A stretch of DNA of 64,000 bases from Planctomycetota bacterium (GTDB taxonomy: Bacteria; Planctomycetota; JAJSAM01; JAJVHW01). The stretch lies in contig JAJRPF010000056.1 of assembly GCA_024280885.1 (NCBI GenBank), positions 83,544-147,543 of the forward strand, read 5' to 3'. Position 1 is the first letter of the stretch. Each line of letters starts with the position of its first letter. A program made the translations under genes and the position numbers. Below are positions 42,864-53,208 of this stretch, one piece after another. The notes under the pieces were generated by a model that had not been told where the DNA came from, made no database searches, and was given only the letters and a program-made list of their open reading frames with translations.

Positions 42864-43250
42864 TCACGTCCTTTTCCCGCCGATGCTCGTGCGCCATCCG
42901 TGGAGCATCCGGCCGACTTCATCGAGGCTACGCATCGCGGATTCGTAGACGTTGAACGGACAGATGCGCGCGCCCTTGGCGAGTCGGAATAGGTGTCGCA
43001 TCCGCTCCAGGCGCAGGTTCACGATGTCGAGGCGCTGGCGCCGCCCGCGAGACTGATACCGCGCGGCGACGAGATCCTCGACGACATCGAGCGCGGCGTT
43101 CTCGATGCGCTGAGTGAGTGTGAAGCGCGCGGACTTCGGCCACTTGGCCGTCCGGTCGAGTAGCCACGCCGTGAAGGTCTCCATGCGCGCCAGCACAAGG
43201 AGTTCCGGTCCCGCCTCCTTCGGCGCGGGGCGCGCAGCGGGATGCGTCAT
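42864..43250 (-). CDS. avd: DGR accessory variability determinant Avd
   Basis: A 128-residue basic four-helix-bundle protein that, in DGRs, forms a ring-shaped pentamer binding the reverse transcriptase and template RNA. Family motifs in order: KWPKSARFTLTQRIENAALD, VVEDLVAARYQSR, IVNLRLERMRHLFRLAKGAR, YESAMRSLDEVGRMLHGW. The F/W-PKS-x-RFTL-x-QRIE and EIGRMLGGW-like signatures separate Avd from the IVP-type bundle protein nearby. ATG at 43250 overlaps the HRDC-type gene stop by 4 nt, and the RT start overlaps this stop (GTGA). The gene is intact although its RT is destroyed. Confidence 0.93.
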   Translation of the reverse strand: MTHPAARPAPKEAGPELLVLARMETFTAWLLDRTAKWPKSARFTLTQRIENAALDVVEDLVAARYQSRGRRQRLDIVNLRLERMRHLFRLAKGARICPFNVYESAMRSLDEVGRMLHGWRTSIGGKRT

Positions 43251-43747
43251 GATGCCGACTCGGTCGCGGTCAACTCGCTACCCAGCGTCTCAAGGAGCTT
43301 CGCCCCGTAGCGCTCGACCTTCCCCGGACCGATCCCCTCGATTGCCGCCAGTGCGCTTGGTGTCTGTGGCCTGGCGCGGATGACATCGACCAACTCGCGG
43401 TTCGTGAGGATCACGTACGGCGGAACGCCGTCCTTGCGGGCGCGCGCTACGCGCCATTCACGCAGAATCGCAAAGAGAGCGCGCTCACTCTCGTCGAGGT
43501 CGGCGGTGGGGTCGGGGCGCTTTGCGCGCTTCTTCTTCGTCGTCTTCGGTTCGGAGGCTGCTCCGGAACTCCCGACAACCGCATCTTGGTATGTGACCAG
43601 GCACGCGATGTGGGGCAGGTCGTGGACGGTGAAGAAGTACTCGCGTACAGCGAGCACGTCCTTGTCCCGCACAAACTCGGCCAGCGGGCGGTCGTCGAAG
43701 CCGCCCAGACTCGGGGCGAAGCGGAGGGTGATGAGCTTGATGCGCAT
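43247..43747 (-). CDS. HRDC-domain DGR accessory protein
   Basis: A 166-residue protein. The N-terminal part MRIKLITLRFAPSLGGFDDR and LAEFVRDKDVLAVREYFFTV is the pattern of proteins found next to DGR reverse transcriptases; a Lys-rich linker follows (residues ~66-78), then a C-terminal HRDC domain (LREWRVARARKDGVPPYVIL, TNRELVDVIRARPQTPSAL, IEGIGPGKVERYGAKLLETL). HRDC domains bind nucleic acid in RecQ helicases and RNase D, and HRDC proteins are a known optional DGR component. Start ATG at 43747 is preferred because the family begins MRIKLITLRF; an ATG at 43759 is also possible. It overlaps avd by 4 nt. Confidence 0.88.
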   Translation of the reverse strand: MRIKLITLRFAPSLGGFDDRPLAEFVRDKDVLAVREYFFTVHDLPHIACLVTYQDAVVGSSGAASEPKTTKKKRAKRPDPTADLDESERALFAILREWRVARARKDGVPPYVILTNRELVDVIRARPQTPSALAAIEGIGPGKVERYGAKLLETLGSELTATESAS

Positions 43748-43841
43748 ACCCTTTCCCATCCCTGCCCGCCTACCTGCCAGCCGTCAGGTCTTGCTTTCTG
43801 AGAATTCTGGAGCATGGCTGTCGCAGCCGCTACGACGCTCC

Positions 43842-43887
43842 GCGCGGCGACGCAGGGCCGGTTGCGCACGGCCCTGCGTCGCCGCGC
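43842..43887. other. 19-bp perfect hairpin just beyond the variable region
   Basis: GCGCGGCGACGCAGGGCCG (43842-43860) and its exact reverse complement (43869-43887) flank an 8-nt loop. It begins 29 nt after the stop codon of the kinase-FGE gene. In studied DGRs a hairpin or cruciform closely downstream of the variable region promotes target recognition during mutagenic retrohoming; it could equally serve as a terminator for this gene. Position and perfection fit either role. Confidence 0.75.
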
Positions 43888-43916
43888 TCCGCAGCAAGGT
43901 GTGAAGTGGTGAAGGA

Positions 43917-46400
<2,484 letters not shown>

Positions 46401-46432
46401 TGTCTCTCTCCCGCCGTGATCGAACGCTCAGA

Positions 46433-47263
46433 TCATAGTCGATGGGCTGACGCTGGGCGCACGGTGGGGAGCACTCCGCGCACGCTTCCGCTCCGGAATT
46501 GGAGCGCGTCGGCTGCGATTGCCTTGCTCAGATCCGTGAGGGATCCGCGGAAGGGAGTCCCGTCTGCGTCGAGCACACAGGTTCCGGCACGGTGCGGCGG
46601 AAGCGTGGCGACGATCGCGCGCGCTTCGTCGAGCATGGCGTGCCACGTGATCGAGAGCTCGCTCGCGCTCGGCGCGGGCCCCTCGAAGGCGAGCGCTGCG
46701 ATCTCATCTTCGGAGTAGCGAGCAGTCCGCGCGGCCTGCTCGAGAATCGACGTCGGGCTGAACCCAGGATCCTTCCCGCACGCTGCCCACGCGAGGTAGC
46801 CGAGTGCTTGAATGGACGCGTGCGACGCGATGACGTCGATCCAGTCCCGCGCTTCCACCCTTCCGATCAGTGCGAGAACCTTGTTCGTGGCGAGATCGAA
46901 GGGTGAGAGCGTCAGTCCGAATTCGGGATGCGCGACGAGTGGATAGAAGCGATACGCGCTGTCCGCCGCCCATTGCACCAGCACCGACGCGTCGTCCTTC
47001 GAGACGATCGCTTCGACGAAAGAGGGCCGTTCACGCAGCACACGCACGACGTGTCGCTGCGACTCCAAGAGTTCCCGATCGTGCGCCCAACACACAGCCA
47101 CTGCCTGTGTCGTGTCGTGGAACAGGTCGATGTCCTGCGAGATCCGGCCGGACTGCGTGGCCTCGCCGAGCGCTCCGCCTCCTGCGACGTAGCTTTCGCC
47201 GCTCGCGACCCGCCGCTCGGCTAAGAGGCGGCAGACGGCGCGCTGAAATGGAGTGAGAGCCAT
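46433..47263 (-). CDS. AbiEii/AbiGii-like nucleotidyltransferase
   Basis: A 276-residue nucleotidyltransferase of the DUF1814/AbiEii group. The core motif is YVAGGGALGEATQSGRISQD followed by IDLFHD, where the GG and D-x-D residues form the metal/NTP site of polymerase-beta-like enzymes. Later segments (FDLATNKVLALIGRVEARDW, DVIAS) match the family's Lys/Arg-rich middle. Type IV toxin-antitoxin toxins such as AbiEii use this fold, but many chromosomal members are uncharacterised. A small 76-residue gene overlaps its start by 43 nt, giving a two-gene unit. Divergence from the kinase gene is not involved; both are minus strand, with 32 nt between them. Confidence 0.82.
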   Translation of the reverse strand: MALTPFQRAVCRLLAERRVASGESYVAGGGALGEATQSGRISQDIDLFHDTTQAVAVCWAHDRELLESQRHVVRVLRERPSFVEAIVSKDDASVLVQWAADSAYRFYPLVAHPEFGLTLSPFDLATNKVLALIGRVEARDWIDVIASHASIQALGYLAWAACGKDPGFSPTSILEQAARTARYSEDEIAALAFEGPAPSASELSITWHAMLDEARAIVATLPPHRAGTCVLDADGTPFRGSLTDLSKAIAADALQFRSGSVRGVLPTVRPASAHRL

Positions 47264-47451
47264 CGACGGAGTGTCGCCGCTTTGCGGAACGCTGTCACGT
47301 CACCATGGCGCTCGATCGCTGCGAGTACGCGTGCGGCCTCGGTCGGTGTGGTGGGGTAGTAGTCGTCGCGGAGGAACCACAGGCACGACCCGCGGTACTC
47401 ATCCACGAGCCCGCGCACTTGAGACAGGACAGCGGCAATTTCGTCGGTCAC
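47221..47451 (-). CDS. Small partner protein of the nucleotidyltransferase
   Basis: A 76-residue acidic-basic helical protein: EIAAVLSQVRGLVDEYRGSC, LWFLRDDYYPTTPTEAARVL, AIERHGDVTAFRKAATLRRW. I recall this pattern as a small conserved gene commonly adjacent to AbiEii-like nucleotidyltransferases. Its coding region overlaps the start of the nucleotidyltransferase by 43 nt, implying co-translation. An antitoxin role is plausible by position and size but not shown by sequence. Confidence 0.78.
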   Translation of the reverse strand: MTDEIAAVLSQVRGLVDEYRGSCLWFLRDDYYPTTPTEAARVLAAIERHGDVTAFRKAATLRRWLSLHFSAPSAAS

Positions 47452-47472
47452 GGTTCGATGATACCCGATCGG

Positions 47473-47658
47473 CTACTTCTTCGGGCGTTGGCGGCCCATG
47501 AAGACGACGAATGCGATCACGCTCAGGCCCACGATGAAGACCGCGCTCAGGCCGATGACGGCGTTCGAGAATTCCTCGCCGCGGAGCCCCGCATCGCGCT
47601 TGAGGTCGGGACCGGCGTCTTGCGCGAGGACGATCAAGGAAGTCGTGGCGAAGGTCAC
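47473..47658 (-). CDS. Small single-pass membrane protein
   Basis: A 61-residue frame with a weakly hydrophobic N-terminus (MTFATTSLIVLAQDAG, possibly a signal), a charged middle (LKRDAGLRGEEFSN), one clear transmembrane segment (AVIGLSAVFIVGLSVIAFVV) and a basic end (MGRQRPKK). The positive-inside tail and clean membrane helix favour a real protein. Start is a GTG with poor ribosome-binding site, so the start may be wrong. It is divergent from purM, with 89 nt between. No family recognised. Confidence 0.5.
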   Translation of the reverse strand: MTFATTSLIVLAQDAGPDLKRDAGLRGEEFSNAVIGLSAVFIVGLSVIAFVVFMGRQRPKK

Positions 47659-47747
47659 CTCCGGATTATCGGAGGGGGTCCCCCCGGAGAGGTAGATTCA
47701 GTGGACCGGCAGATTCCGCAGAGTCCAATGCGCAGGAGCCCCTTCCC

Positions 47748-48791
47748 ATGTCCGAGAACGGTCTGACCTACAAAGACGCGGGCGTCGATATTGACGTGGC
47801 GATGCGCGGGCTCTCGCGCGCGAAGGCGCTGATCGAGGCAACGCAGGGCCCCGAGTGCGTCGGCGGGATCGGAGGCTTCGGCGGCCTCTTCGCGATCCCG
47901 GAGGGACTGGATCAGCCGTTGCTCGTGGCCTCGACCGATGGTGTCGGAACCAAACTCCACGTCGCCGTGATGGCGGGCCGCCACGACACCGTGGGCTCGG
48001 ATCTCGTCAATCACTGCGTGAACGACATCCTGGTGCAGGGCGCTCGCCCGCTCTTCGTCCTCGACTACTACTCGTGCGGCGTGCTCGACGAGAATGTGCT
48101 CGTCGACGTGATCAAGGGCTTCGCCGACGCATGCACCGCGAACGGCTGCGCCCTGCTCGGGGGCGAGACGGCGGAGATGCCCGGCACGTACAAGCCCGGC
48201 GACTTCGACCTGGCGGCCACGATTGTGGGGATCGTGGAGCGCCCGCAGTTGCTGCCGCGATCCGATGTCGGTCCCGGCGACGTGCTCATCGGGCTCCGCT
48301 CGTCCGGCCTGCATACCAACGGCTTCTCGCTCGCGCGCAAGGCGCTCTTCGAGCGCGGCGGCTTCTCGGTTGACGATTGCCCCGAGATCCTGGGCGGGGC
48401 GAGCATCGCGGACGCCCTCCTGGCCGTCCACCGCACGTACGCTCCGCTGCTGCTGCCGCTCTTGCCCGGAAGCGGGATCAAGGCCATGGCCCATGTCACG
48501 GGCGGCGGCTACCCCGACAATCTCCCGCGTGTGCTGCCCGAGGGCGTCCGCGCGGACGTCGACACGACCGCTTGGAGCCCGCTTCCGATCTTCGACCTGA
48601 TCCGCACGACGGGCGACGTCCCGCCGACGGAATTGTATCGGGCGTTCAACATGGGGATCGGGATGGTCCTCGTCGTCGATCCGGAGCGGGTGGACGAGAC
48701 GCTCGCCAGCCTCGCTGCTGCGGGCGAGCAGGGGGCCTGTGTGATCGGCTCGCTGAGCGCGGGTGACAAGGGCGTCAGCCTGAAGTACTGA
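47748..48791 (+). CDS. purM: Phosphoribosylformylglycinamidine cyclo-ligase (AIR synthetase)
   Basis: Fifth step of purine synthesis: ATP-dependent ring closure of formylglycinamidine ribonucleotide to aminoimidazole ribonucleotide. The 347-residue product shows the family motifs YKDAGVDIDVA, VASTDGVGTKLHVA, HCVNDILVQGARPLF, FLDY-like LDYYSCG, GGETAEMPGTY, LRSSGLHTNGFSLAR, HVTGGGYPDNLPRVL and FNMGIGMVLVV. Length and order are standard. It appears monocistronic; the following gene starts after 177 nt. Confidence 0.97.
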   Translation: MSENGLTYKDAGVDIDVAMRGLSRAKALIEATQGPECVGGIGGFGGLFAIPEGLDQPLLVASTDGVGTKLHVAVMAGRHDTVGSDLVNHCVNDILVQGARPLFVLDYYSCGVLDENVLVDVIKGFADACTANGCALLGGETAEMPGTYKPGDFDLAATIVGIVERPQLLPRSDVGPGDVLIGLRSSGLHTNGFSLARKALFERGGFSVDDCPEILGGASIADALLAVHRTYAPLLLPLLPGSGIKAMAHVTGGGYPDNLPRVLPEGVRADVDTTAWSPLPIFDLIRTTGDVPPTELYRAFNMGIGMVLVVDPERVDETLASLAAAGEQGACVIGSLSAGDKGVSLKY

Positions 48792-48968
48792 CCCCATCGC
48801 TGCCGATGCACTCCCTGTGAGATGACCGCCCCGAGACCGGGGATTGTCGGCTCGTCTCGGCCGGAGGATCGGCATGCCGAGACGGACGTACACGCTGGGG
48901 TTTTCTCGCGACGGGCGAGGTCCGGGGGCAGGGCGTAGGCTTGCCACGGACTCTGGTGCCCGGATACC

Positions 48969-50666
48969 GTGCTGGGCGTGAGCCGCAGGAATGTGTTGTC
49001 CGCCCGTCGTGCGCTGAGCCTGGCCGGGCTCGCGCTGCTCGTATTCCATCCGACCACGTTGATGGGCACGGAAGCATCGGCGAAGGAAGCGCGCCTTCCG
49101 GTGCGTGACGCCTCCCACGCGCTGACAAGCGATCTCCCGACGCCGGGGACTGTGGCGTTCCTAGGCGTGGTCACAGCTCGACATCGTCGTGGTCTCGAGG
49201 TGGCACGCGTGGTCCGCGGCTCGGCCTCCGAGCGTGCGGGCCTGCGACGTGGCGATGTTCTCCGCAGCCTGGACGAGCGCACGCTCGCGTCGCCGGTGGA
49301 TCTTGACCGCGCGCTTGCGGCCCGCGGGCCGGGGGCGCGCGTCAGCATGACCCTGGTGCGCGACGGCACGCTGGTGGATCGCCGGATCGTGCTCGGCGGG
49401 CGGCGACCGGCCACCAGGGTCTTCCGCGGCGGACTCTTCCGACTGGCCGTCGTGCCGGTGCTGTTCGCGGATGACACGGTCGACGCCGCGGTGCGGGACT
49501 CAGCAGCGAAGCGCTTCTTCTTCGAGACGCGTGGACGGACGGGCGCGGGCGCTTCGGTCGCGGAGTATTTCGCTGCGCAGTCACTCGGTAGTCTTCGCGT
49601 GGACGGGCGTGTCCTCGCTCCGATCCGCCTTCCGCGCCCGCGCTCGGCGTATGGGGCACGGCCCATGGGAGCCGGGAAGGGGTCGCTCTTCGCGGCGGCC
49701 GCGCAGCGTCTCGAAGAGCGCGACGGGGCGGTGGCGCTGCGTGACGTGGACGGACTCGTCTTCCTGCACACGGGCGTGTCCGAGTCACGCCCCGGACGCG
49801 CGCTGTGGCCGCACCGCGCCACCGTCTCGGTGGCAGGGCGCCGCTTGCCGTACTACGTTCACTCGGGCGAGACCGTTGCGGCTGGCGAGATCGGCGAGCA
49901 CTGTCACGAATTCGCGCACTTGCTTGGCCTGAGCGACGAGTACGGCGTCGGCCATCGCACGGGCTCCGGCGACTTCTGCGTGATGGCGATCGGTCATCGC
50001 GGTGGGGGGCGAGACGGTGCCGCGTCGCCCTTCTCGCTCTGTGCTCCCTGCCGAGTTCGGCTGGGCTGGCTGCCCATCGTCGTCGTGGATCCGCGAGTCG
50101 TGCAGCGACTGCGGCTCGTTCCCGGGAACCGTCGCGGAGCACGTGCGGTCGTGGTGCCGCTCGACACGAGAACACACGAGTACCTGCTCCTCGAGGTGCG
50201 GGCGCGACAGGGCTTCGATACCGACATTCCGAGCGCCGGTCTGCTTGTGTGGCATGTCGGCGGCGAAGCGACCCCCGGCCAAGGGCGCTACGGCAACGAC
50301 GTAGATCTCATCGAGGCGCACGGCATCGACACGTTCGACGCTGCGCTCGTCAGGACGGGCGAGATCGCGTTCCCGACGCGCCGCGTGCGGGATCTGACGC
50401 CCGACACCGTGCCCTCATCCGCAAGCCAGCGCTCGGGCGCGTTCGGCGCGTACCTGACCGATATGGAGCGCGAGGCCGACGGCTCGGTCATCGTCACGAT
50501 CGGCGCTCGGCCCGTCGTGCGCCAGGCGCCGCCCACGCTTGCGGCGGACGAGGTGCCGGACCCGGGGATCGTTGAGCGCATCGACCCGGTAACCGGCGAG
50601 ATCGTGATGTTCGACGTGATCCGCACCGTGGTTCCCGATGCGTCCGAGCATCCGGACAGTCGCTGA
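48969..50666 (+). CDS. Exported PDZ-domain M6-type metallopeptidase
   Basis: A 565-residue secreted protein. The N-terminus has basic residues then ALSLAGLALLVFHPTTLM, a signal segment. Residues ~60-145 form a PDZ domain (FLGVVTARHRRGLEVARVVR, ASERAGLRRGDVLRSLDERT). The peptidase domain contains HEFAHLLGLSDEYG, i.e. HExxHxxGxxDE, the zinc site of M6/immune-inhibitor-A-like and related metzincin-type enzymes, with Met-containing FCVMAIG downstream. Residues ~400-500 match M6 C-terminal beta domains (LLLEVRARQGFDTDIPSAGL, LVWHV). Start may be GTG 48969 or GTG 48978. Confidence 0.88.
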   Translation: MLGVSRRNVLSARRALSLAGLALLVFHPTTLMGTEASAKEARLPVRDASHALTSDLPTPGTVAFLGVVTARHRRGLEVARVVRGSASERAGLRRGDVLRSLDERTLASPVDLDRALAARGPGARVSMTLVRDGTLVDRRIVLGGRRPATRVFRGGLFRLAVVPVLFADDTVDAAVRDSAAKRFFFETRGRTGAGASVAEYFAAQSLGSLRVDGRVLAPIRLPRPRSAYGARPMGAGKGSLFAAAAQRLEERDGAVALRDVDGLVFLHTGVSESRPGRALWPHRATVSVAGRRLPYYVHSGETVAAGEIGEHCHEFAHLLGLSDEYGVGHRTGSGDFCVMAIGHRGGGRDGAASPFSLCAPCRVRLGWLPIVVVDPRVVQRLRLVPGNRRGARAVVVPLDTRTHEYLLLEVRARQGFDTDIPSAGLLVWHVGGEATPGQGRYGNDVDLIEAHGIDTFDAALVRTGEIAFPTRRVRDLTPDTVPSSASQRSGAFGAYLTDMEREADGSVIVTIGARPVVRQAPPTLAADEVPDPGIVERIDPVTGEIVMFDVIRTVVPDASEHPDSR

Positions 50667-50735
50667 GTTCTCTCCCGCACGCACGTGAGGGGGACCAGGG
50701 ACGGCGGTCTCTGCCCGACGCGCGCCTCCGGTCGG

Positions 50736-51371
50736 CTACCGCGATTTCGGTGTCTTGCGGCGGCCCACGTTCTCGCGCGGAGCGACCCAATCGTCGCTCG
50801 CGAGTGGCAGGGGGAGCGGCTGGCCGCCGCGTGTCCCGATGAGTGGCATGCGCGGGGTTGGGGGGCGATCGGGACCGCCATAGGGATAGCCGTCGATGGC
50901 GTGCCGGAGAAGACCGTCGGTCGGCGTGCGGGCGTACGCGCGCATCCCGCTGATGCCGGGTTCGACAGGCCAGGCCGCGATGAGGTAGGTCGTTTCCGCG
51001 TACGCCGCACGTTCGGGTGTGTCAGCCGGTTGGGCGGGCATCCGATCGCCGCCGGGAACCAGGACCGTGAACCAATAACCGTCCTTCCGGAACGCCGTGC
51101 CGCCCGAAGACGGCTCCGCTCCATCTTCGGGACGGATGATCTCCCCGATGGGCGGCGTCTCACCAACGCCGTCGTCATCCAGGTCGCGCTCTGCGGCAGC
51201 GCGGTGGGCGTCGAGACGTGACGCAATCTCGCGCGTGAACGCGATCGCCTTGTCCTCGGCTTCGATCACACGCGTGACGCGCGCTCCCGGCAACAGGACG
51301 AGCGCGACGACTCCGAGCAGCGATGCCACAAGGAGACCGTCAAAGAGTGTCTGGCCGACGTTTCTTTGCAC
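50736..51371 (-). CDS. Prepilin-like membrane protein with Asp5
   Basis: A 211-residue protein. The N-terminus VQRNVG-QTLFDGLLVASLLG then VVALVLLPG resembles a class III prepilin helix following a short leader with Gly before the cleavage point, but position 5 is Asp rather than the usual Glu. The soluble part has DLDDDGVGETPPIGE, GYWFTVLVPGGDRMP and YLIAAWPVEPGISGMRAYAR, as in planctomycete pilin-like and DUF2950-like proteins. GTG at 51371 gives the short leader; the frame extends upstream without pilin features. The C-terminus is proline/arginine-rich. Whether it is processed by prepilin peptidase is uncertain. Confidence 0.65.
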   Translation of the reverse strand: MQRNVGQTLFDGLLVASLLGVVALVLLPGARVTRVIEAEDKAIAFTREIASRLDAHRAAAERDLDDDGVGETPPIGEIIRPEDGAEPSSGGTAFRKDGYWFTVLVPGGDRMPAQPADTPERAAYAETTYLIAAWPVEPGISGMRAYARTPTDGLLRHAIDGYPYGGPDRPPTPRMPLIGTRGGQPLPLPLASDDWVAPRENVGRRKTPKSR

Positions 51372-51417
51372 GCCGACCAGACTACCCGTCAGAACGCCAT
51401 CCGTAGAACGCCGTCCG

Positions 51418-52962
51418 TCAGGAGGTTGTGACGTCAGACGTTGCCGGGGTGTCCGGCTTAAACTGTGGCTCCTCGTCGGGGGCGTACTGCTTTTTGTCGT
51501 AGCCGAACATCTCGTAGAGCGACTTGAAGATATTCGGCCCTGCCGAGATCTCGATGTCATGCGGCGTGAACTGACCGGGATGCTGATATCCGGCGGCCTG
51601 CGTGATCGCGCCGAGCTCGTTGCGGAACGTCTGCACGTAATTCTGGAAGCGATCGGCGTTCACGTCGATGTCGAGACCGCGTTGCAGCCACTCGTTGTGC
51701 GTCGTGACGCCTGTCGGGCAGTGGCCCGTGTGGCACTTCTGCGCCTGAATACAGCCGATCGCGAGCATGGCCTCGCGTGCGACGTTGACCAGGTCGGCTC
51801 CGAGTGCGAGCGCGACGATGGTGCGGTCGGCGAAGCCGAGTTTGCCCGCGCCGATCCACGTGATGTCATCCGTGAGGCCCGCATCCTGGAAGATCTTGTA
51901 GACCCGTGTGAAGCCGAGCTTGTAGGGCAGAGACACGTGATCCGCGAACGCGAGCGGCGCCGCGCCGGTTCCGCCCTCGCCGCCGTCGATCGTGATGAAG
52001 TCGGGTCCCTTGCCCGTCGCATTCATCTTTGCCGCGAGCTCGTGCCAGAACTCAAGCTGTCCGATGGCGGATTTGATCCCGACAGGCCGCCCCGTCGCCC
52101 CCGCGACCGACTCGATGAACTCGATCAACTCGTCCGTGTTCGAGAACGCGTTGTGGGTGTTGGGGCTGATGCAATCCTTGCCCTGCGGGATGCCGCGCGC
52201 CTCGGCGATCTCGGAGGTGACCTTCGCCGCTGGCAGCACGCCGCCCTTGCCGGGCTTCGCGCCCTGGCTGAGCTTGATCTCGATCATGCGGATCTGCGGC
52301 GCTTCCTCGCACGTCTTCACCACCTCGTCGAGGCTGAAGTTGCCGTCCTTGTCACGGGCGCCGAAGTAACCGGTCCCGAGCTGCAGACAGAGATCCGCTC
52401 CGAGACGGTGGAAGCGCGACGCACCCCCCTCGCCGGTGTTGTGGAAGCAACTCGCGGCGTGGGCGCCCTTGTTCAGAGCCGAGATGGCGTTGCGGCCCAT
52501 CGATCCGTAGCTCATCGCCGAGATGTTGATGATCGACGGCGGGCGGTACGGCTTCGCACGCCCCTTCGAGGCGCCGATCACCTTGGCGCACGGGATCTGC
52601 TTGTTCTTGTCCTTCGCACTGCCGGTGTACGAGTCCTTCGACTTCGGGAACATCGTGTGCTTGATGATCGGGTAGCCGATTCCGTAGATCTGGTCGTCGG
52701 TGCCGAACCCGAAGTAGTTATTCTCCTTGTCGGCCGAACGCTGAATCCACTCGCGTTCGCTGCGGTTGAAAGGAGCCTCTTCGCGGTTGCTCGCGACGAG
52801 GTACTGCCGAATCTCCGGACCGATCTCGATCAGGATGTAGCGCAGGTGCCCGAGAACCGGGAACGCACGCAAGATCGGGCTCTTGTTTTGTGTGACGTCA
52901 TAGAGCGCGATAAGCGCAACGACGACTGCCAATCCAATGAGAGTCCACTGCCACCAATCCAT
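51418..52962 (-). CDS. FMN-binding glutamate-synthase-like protein
   Basis: A 514-residue membrane-anchored flavoenzyme. An N-terminal transmembrane helix (WTLIGLAVVVALIALYDV) precedes a TIM-barrel like the FMN domain of glutamate synthase: INISAMSYGSMGRNAISALN, GEGGASRFHR, QIRMIEIKLSQGAKPGKGG, FITIDGGEGGTGAAPLAFAD and the cysteine cluster CIQAQKCHTGHCPTGV. Stand-alone versions have been named archaeal-type or alternative glutamate synthases; their substrates are mostly unverified. GGAGGGG precedes ATG 52962. It is divergent from the terpene-cyclase-fold gene. Confidence 0.92.
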   Translation of the reverse strand: MDWWQWTLIGLAVVVALIALYDVTQNKSPILRAFPVLGHLRYILIEIGPEIRQYLVASNREEAPFNRSEREWIQRSADKENNYFGFGTDDQIYGIGYPIIKHTMFPKSKDSYTGSAKDKNKQIPCAKVIGASKGRAKPYRPPSIINISAMSYGSMGRNAISALNKGAHAASCFHNTGEGGASRFHRLGADLCLQLGTGYFGARDKDGNFSLDEVVKTCEEAPQIRMIEIKLSQGAKPGKGGVLPAAKVTSEIAEARGIPQGKDCISPNTHNAFSNTDELIEFIESVAGATGRPVGIKSAIGQLEFWHELAAKMNATGKGPDFITIDGGEGGTGAAPLAFADHVSLPYKLGFTRVYKIFQDAGLTDDITWIGAGKLGFADRTIVALALGADLVNVAREAMLAIGCIQAQKCHTGHCPTGVTTHNEWLQRGLDIDVNADRFQNYVQTFRNELGAITQAAGYQHPGQFTPHDIEISAGPNIFKSLYEMFGYDKKQYAPDEEPQFKPDTPATSDVTTS

Positions 52963-53046
52963 CAGACACCCCTCCGCCCAACGTCGTACACAGTCTGCCG
53001 ATCCCATCCGGCAACCCGCGGCGTCACGTGCAACCTAGAGCATTAC

Positions 53047-53067
53047 CCCACCTCTTGAAAAGGTGGG
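53047..53067. other. Short hairpin in divergent promoter region
   Basis: CCCACCT and AGGTGGG flank a 7-nt loop (CTTGAAA) in the 240-nt gap between two divergent genes. It could be an operator or part of a 5' leader. I see nothing else definable in 52963-53199. Confidence 0.4.
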
Positions 53068-53208
53068 ATCCGTCGCAAAATCAGAGACTGGGGTCACGCC
53101 GTGCGCAGCGGCGCCGTGGGATGACGGTCTGTCGGCGCTGCGCAGCATCGAATTTCGGCAGTCGTCCGCAGGCTCGACCGTGCCCGGTACCATGGGCGTG
53201 TGCCACGC

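Larger units (their letters stand above)
42294..42867 (-). pseudogene. Decayed DGR-type reverse transcriptase
   Basis: Three collinear pieces. Piece 1 (42867-42772): start GTG overlapping the avd stop, encoding VKRASGLWGRVACFDGLVGA and then EASRGKRTT, the N-terminal pattern of DGR reverse transcriptases. Piece 2 (42635-42531): VVVHHALMAQLAPVLERRMI then GDSYACRRGKGTT, the RT segment normally reading RxxHHALxxxIxPIFERRFIxDSYACRxGKGTH. Piece 3 (42392-42294): CAEWFANAVLDRVDHVIKED then LGVRGYVRYMDDE, the QxFANxxLxxLDxxVK...RYMDD active-site block. Relative to family proteins about 50 and over 75 residues are missing at the junctions, where two ~137-bp elements sit, and everything after RYMDD is gone. 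It cannot be functional. Confidence 0.88.

Noticed and set aside
42294..42867. Reading the RT pieces as exons of a functional split gene with ~137-bp introns
   Set aside because: Compared with family proteins the pieces are not adjacent: dozens of residues are missing at each junction and the C-terminus is absent, so excision would not restore an enzyme.
53041..53199. tRNA-like cloverleaf or transcription terminator at the CCCACCT/AGGTGGG hairpin
   Set aside because: Only one short stem is present, with no acceptor, D or T arms, and it lies between divergent starts where a terminator is not expected.
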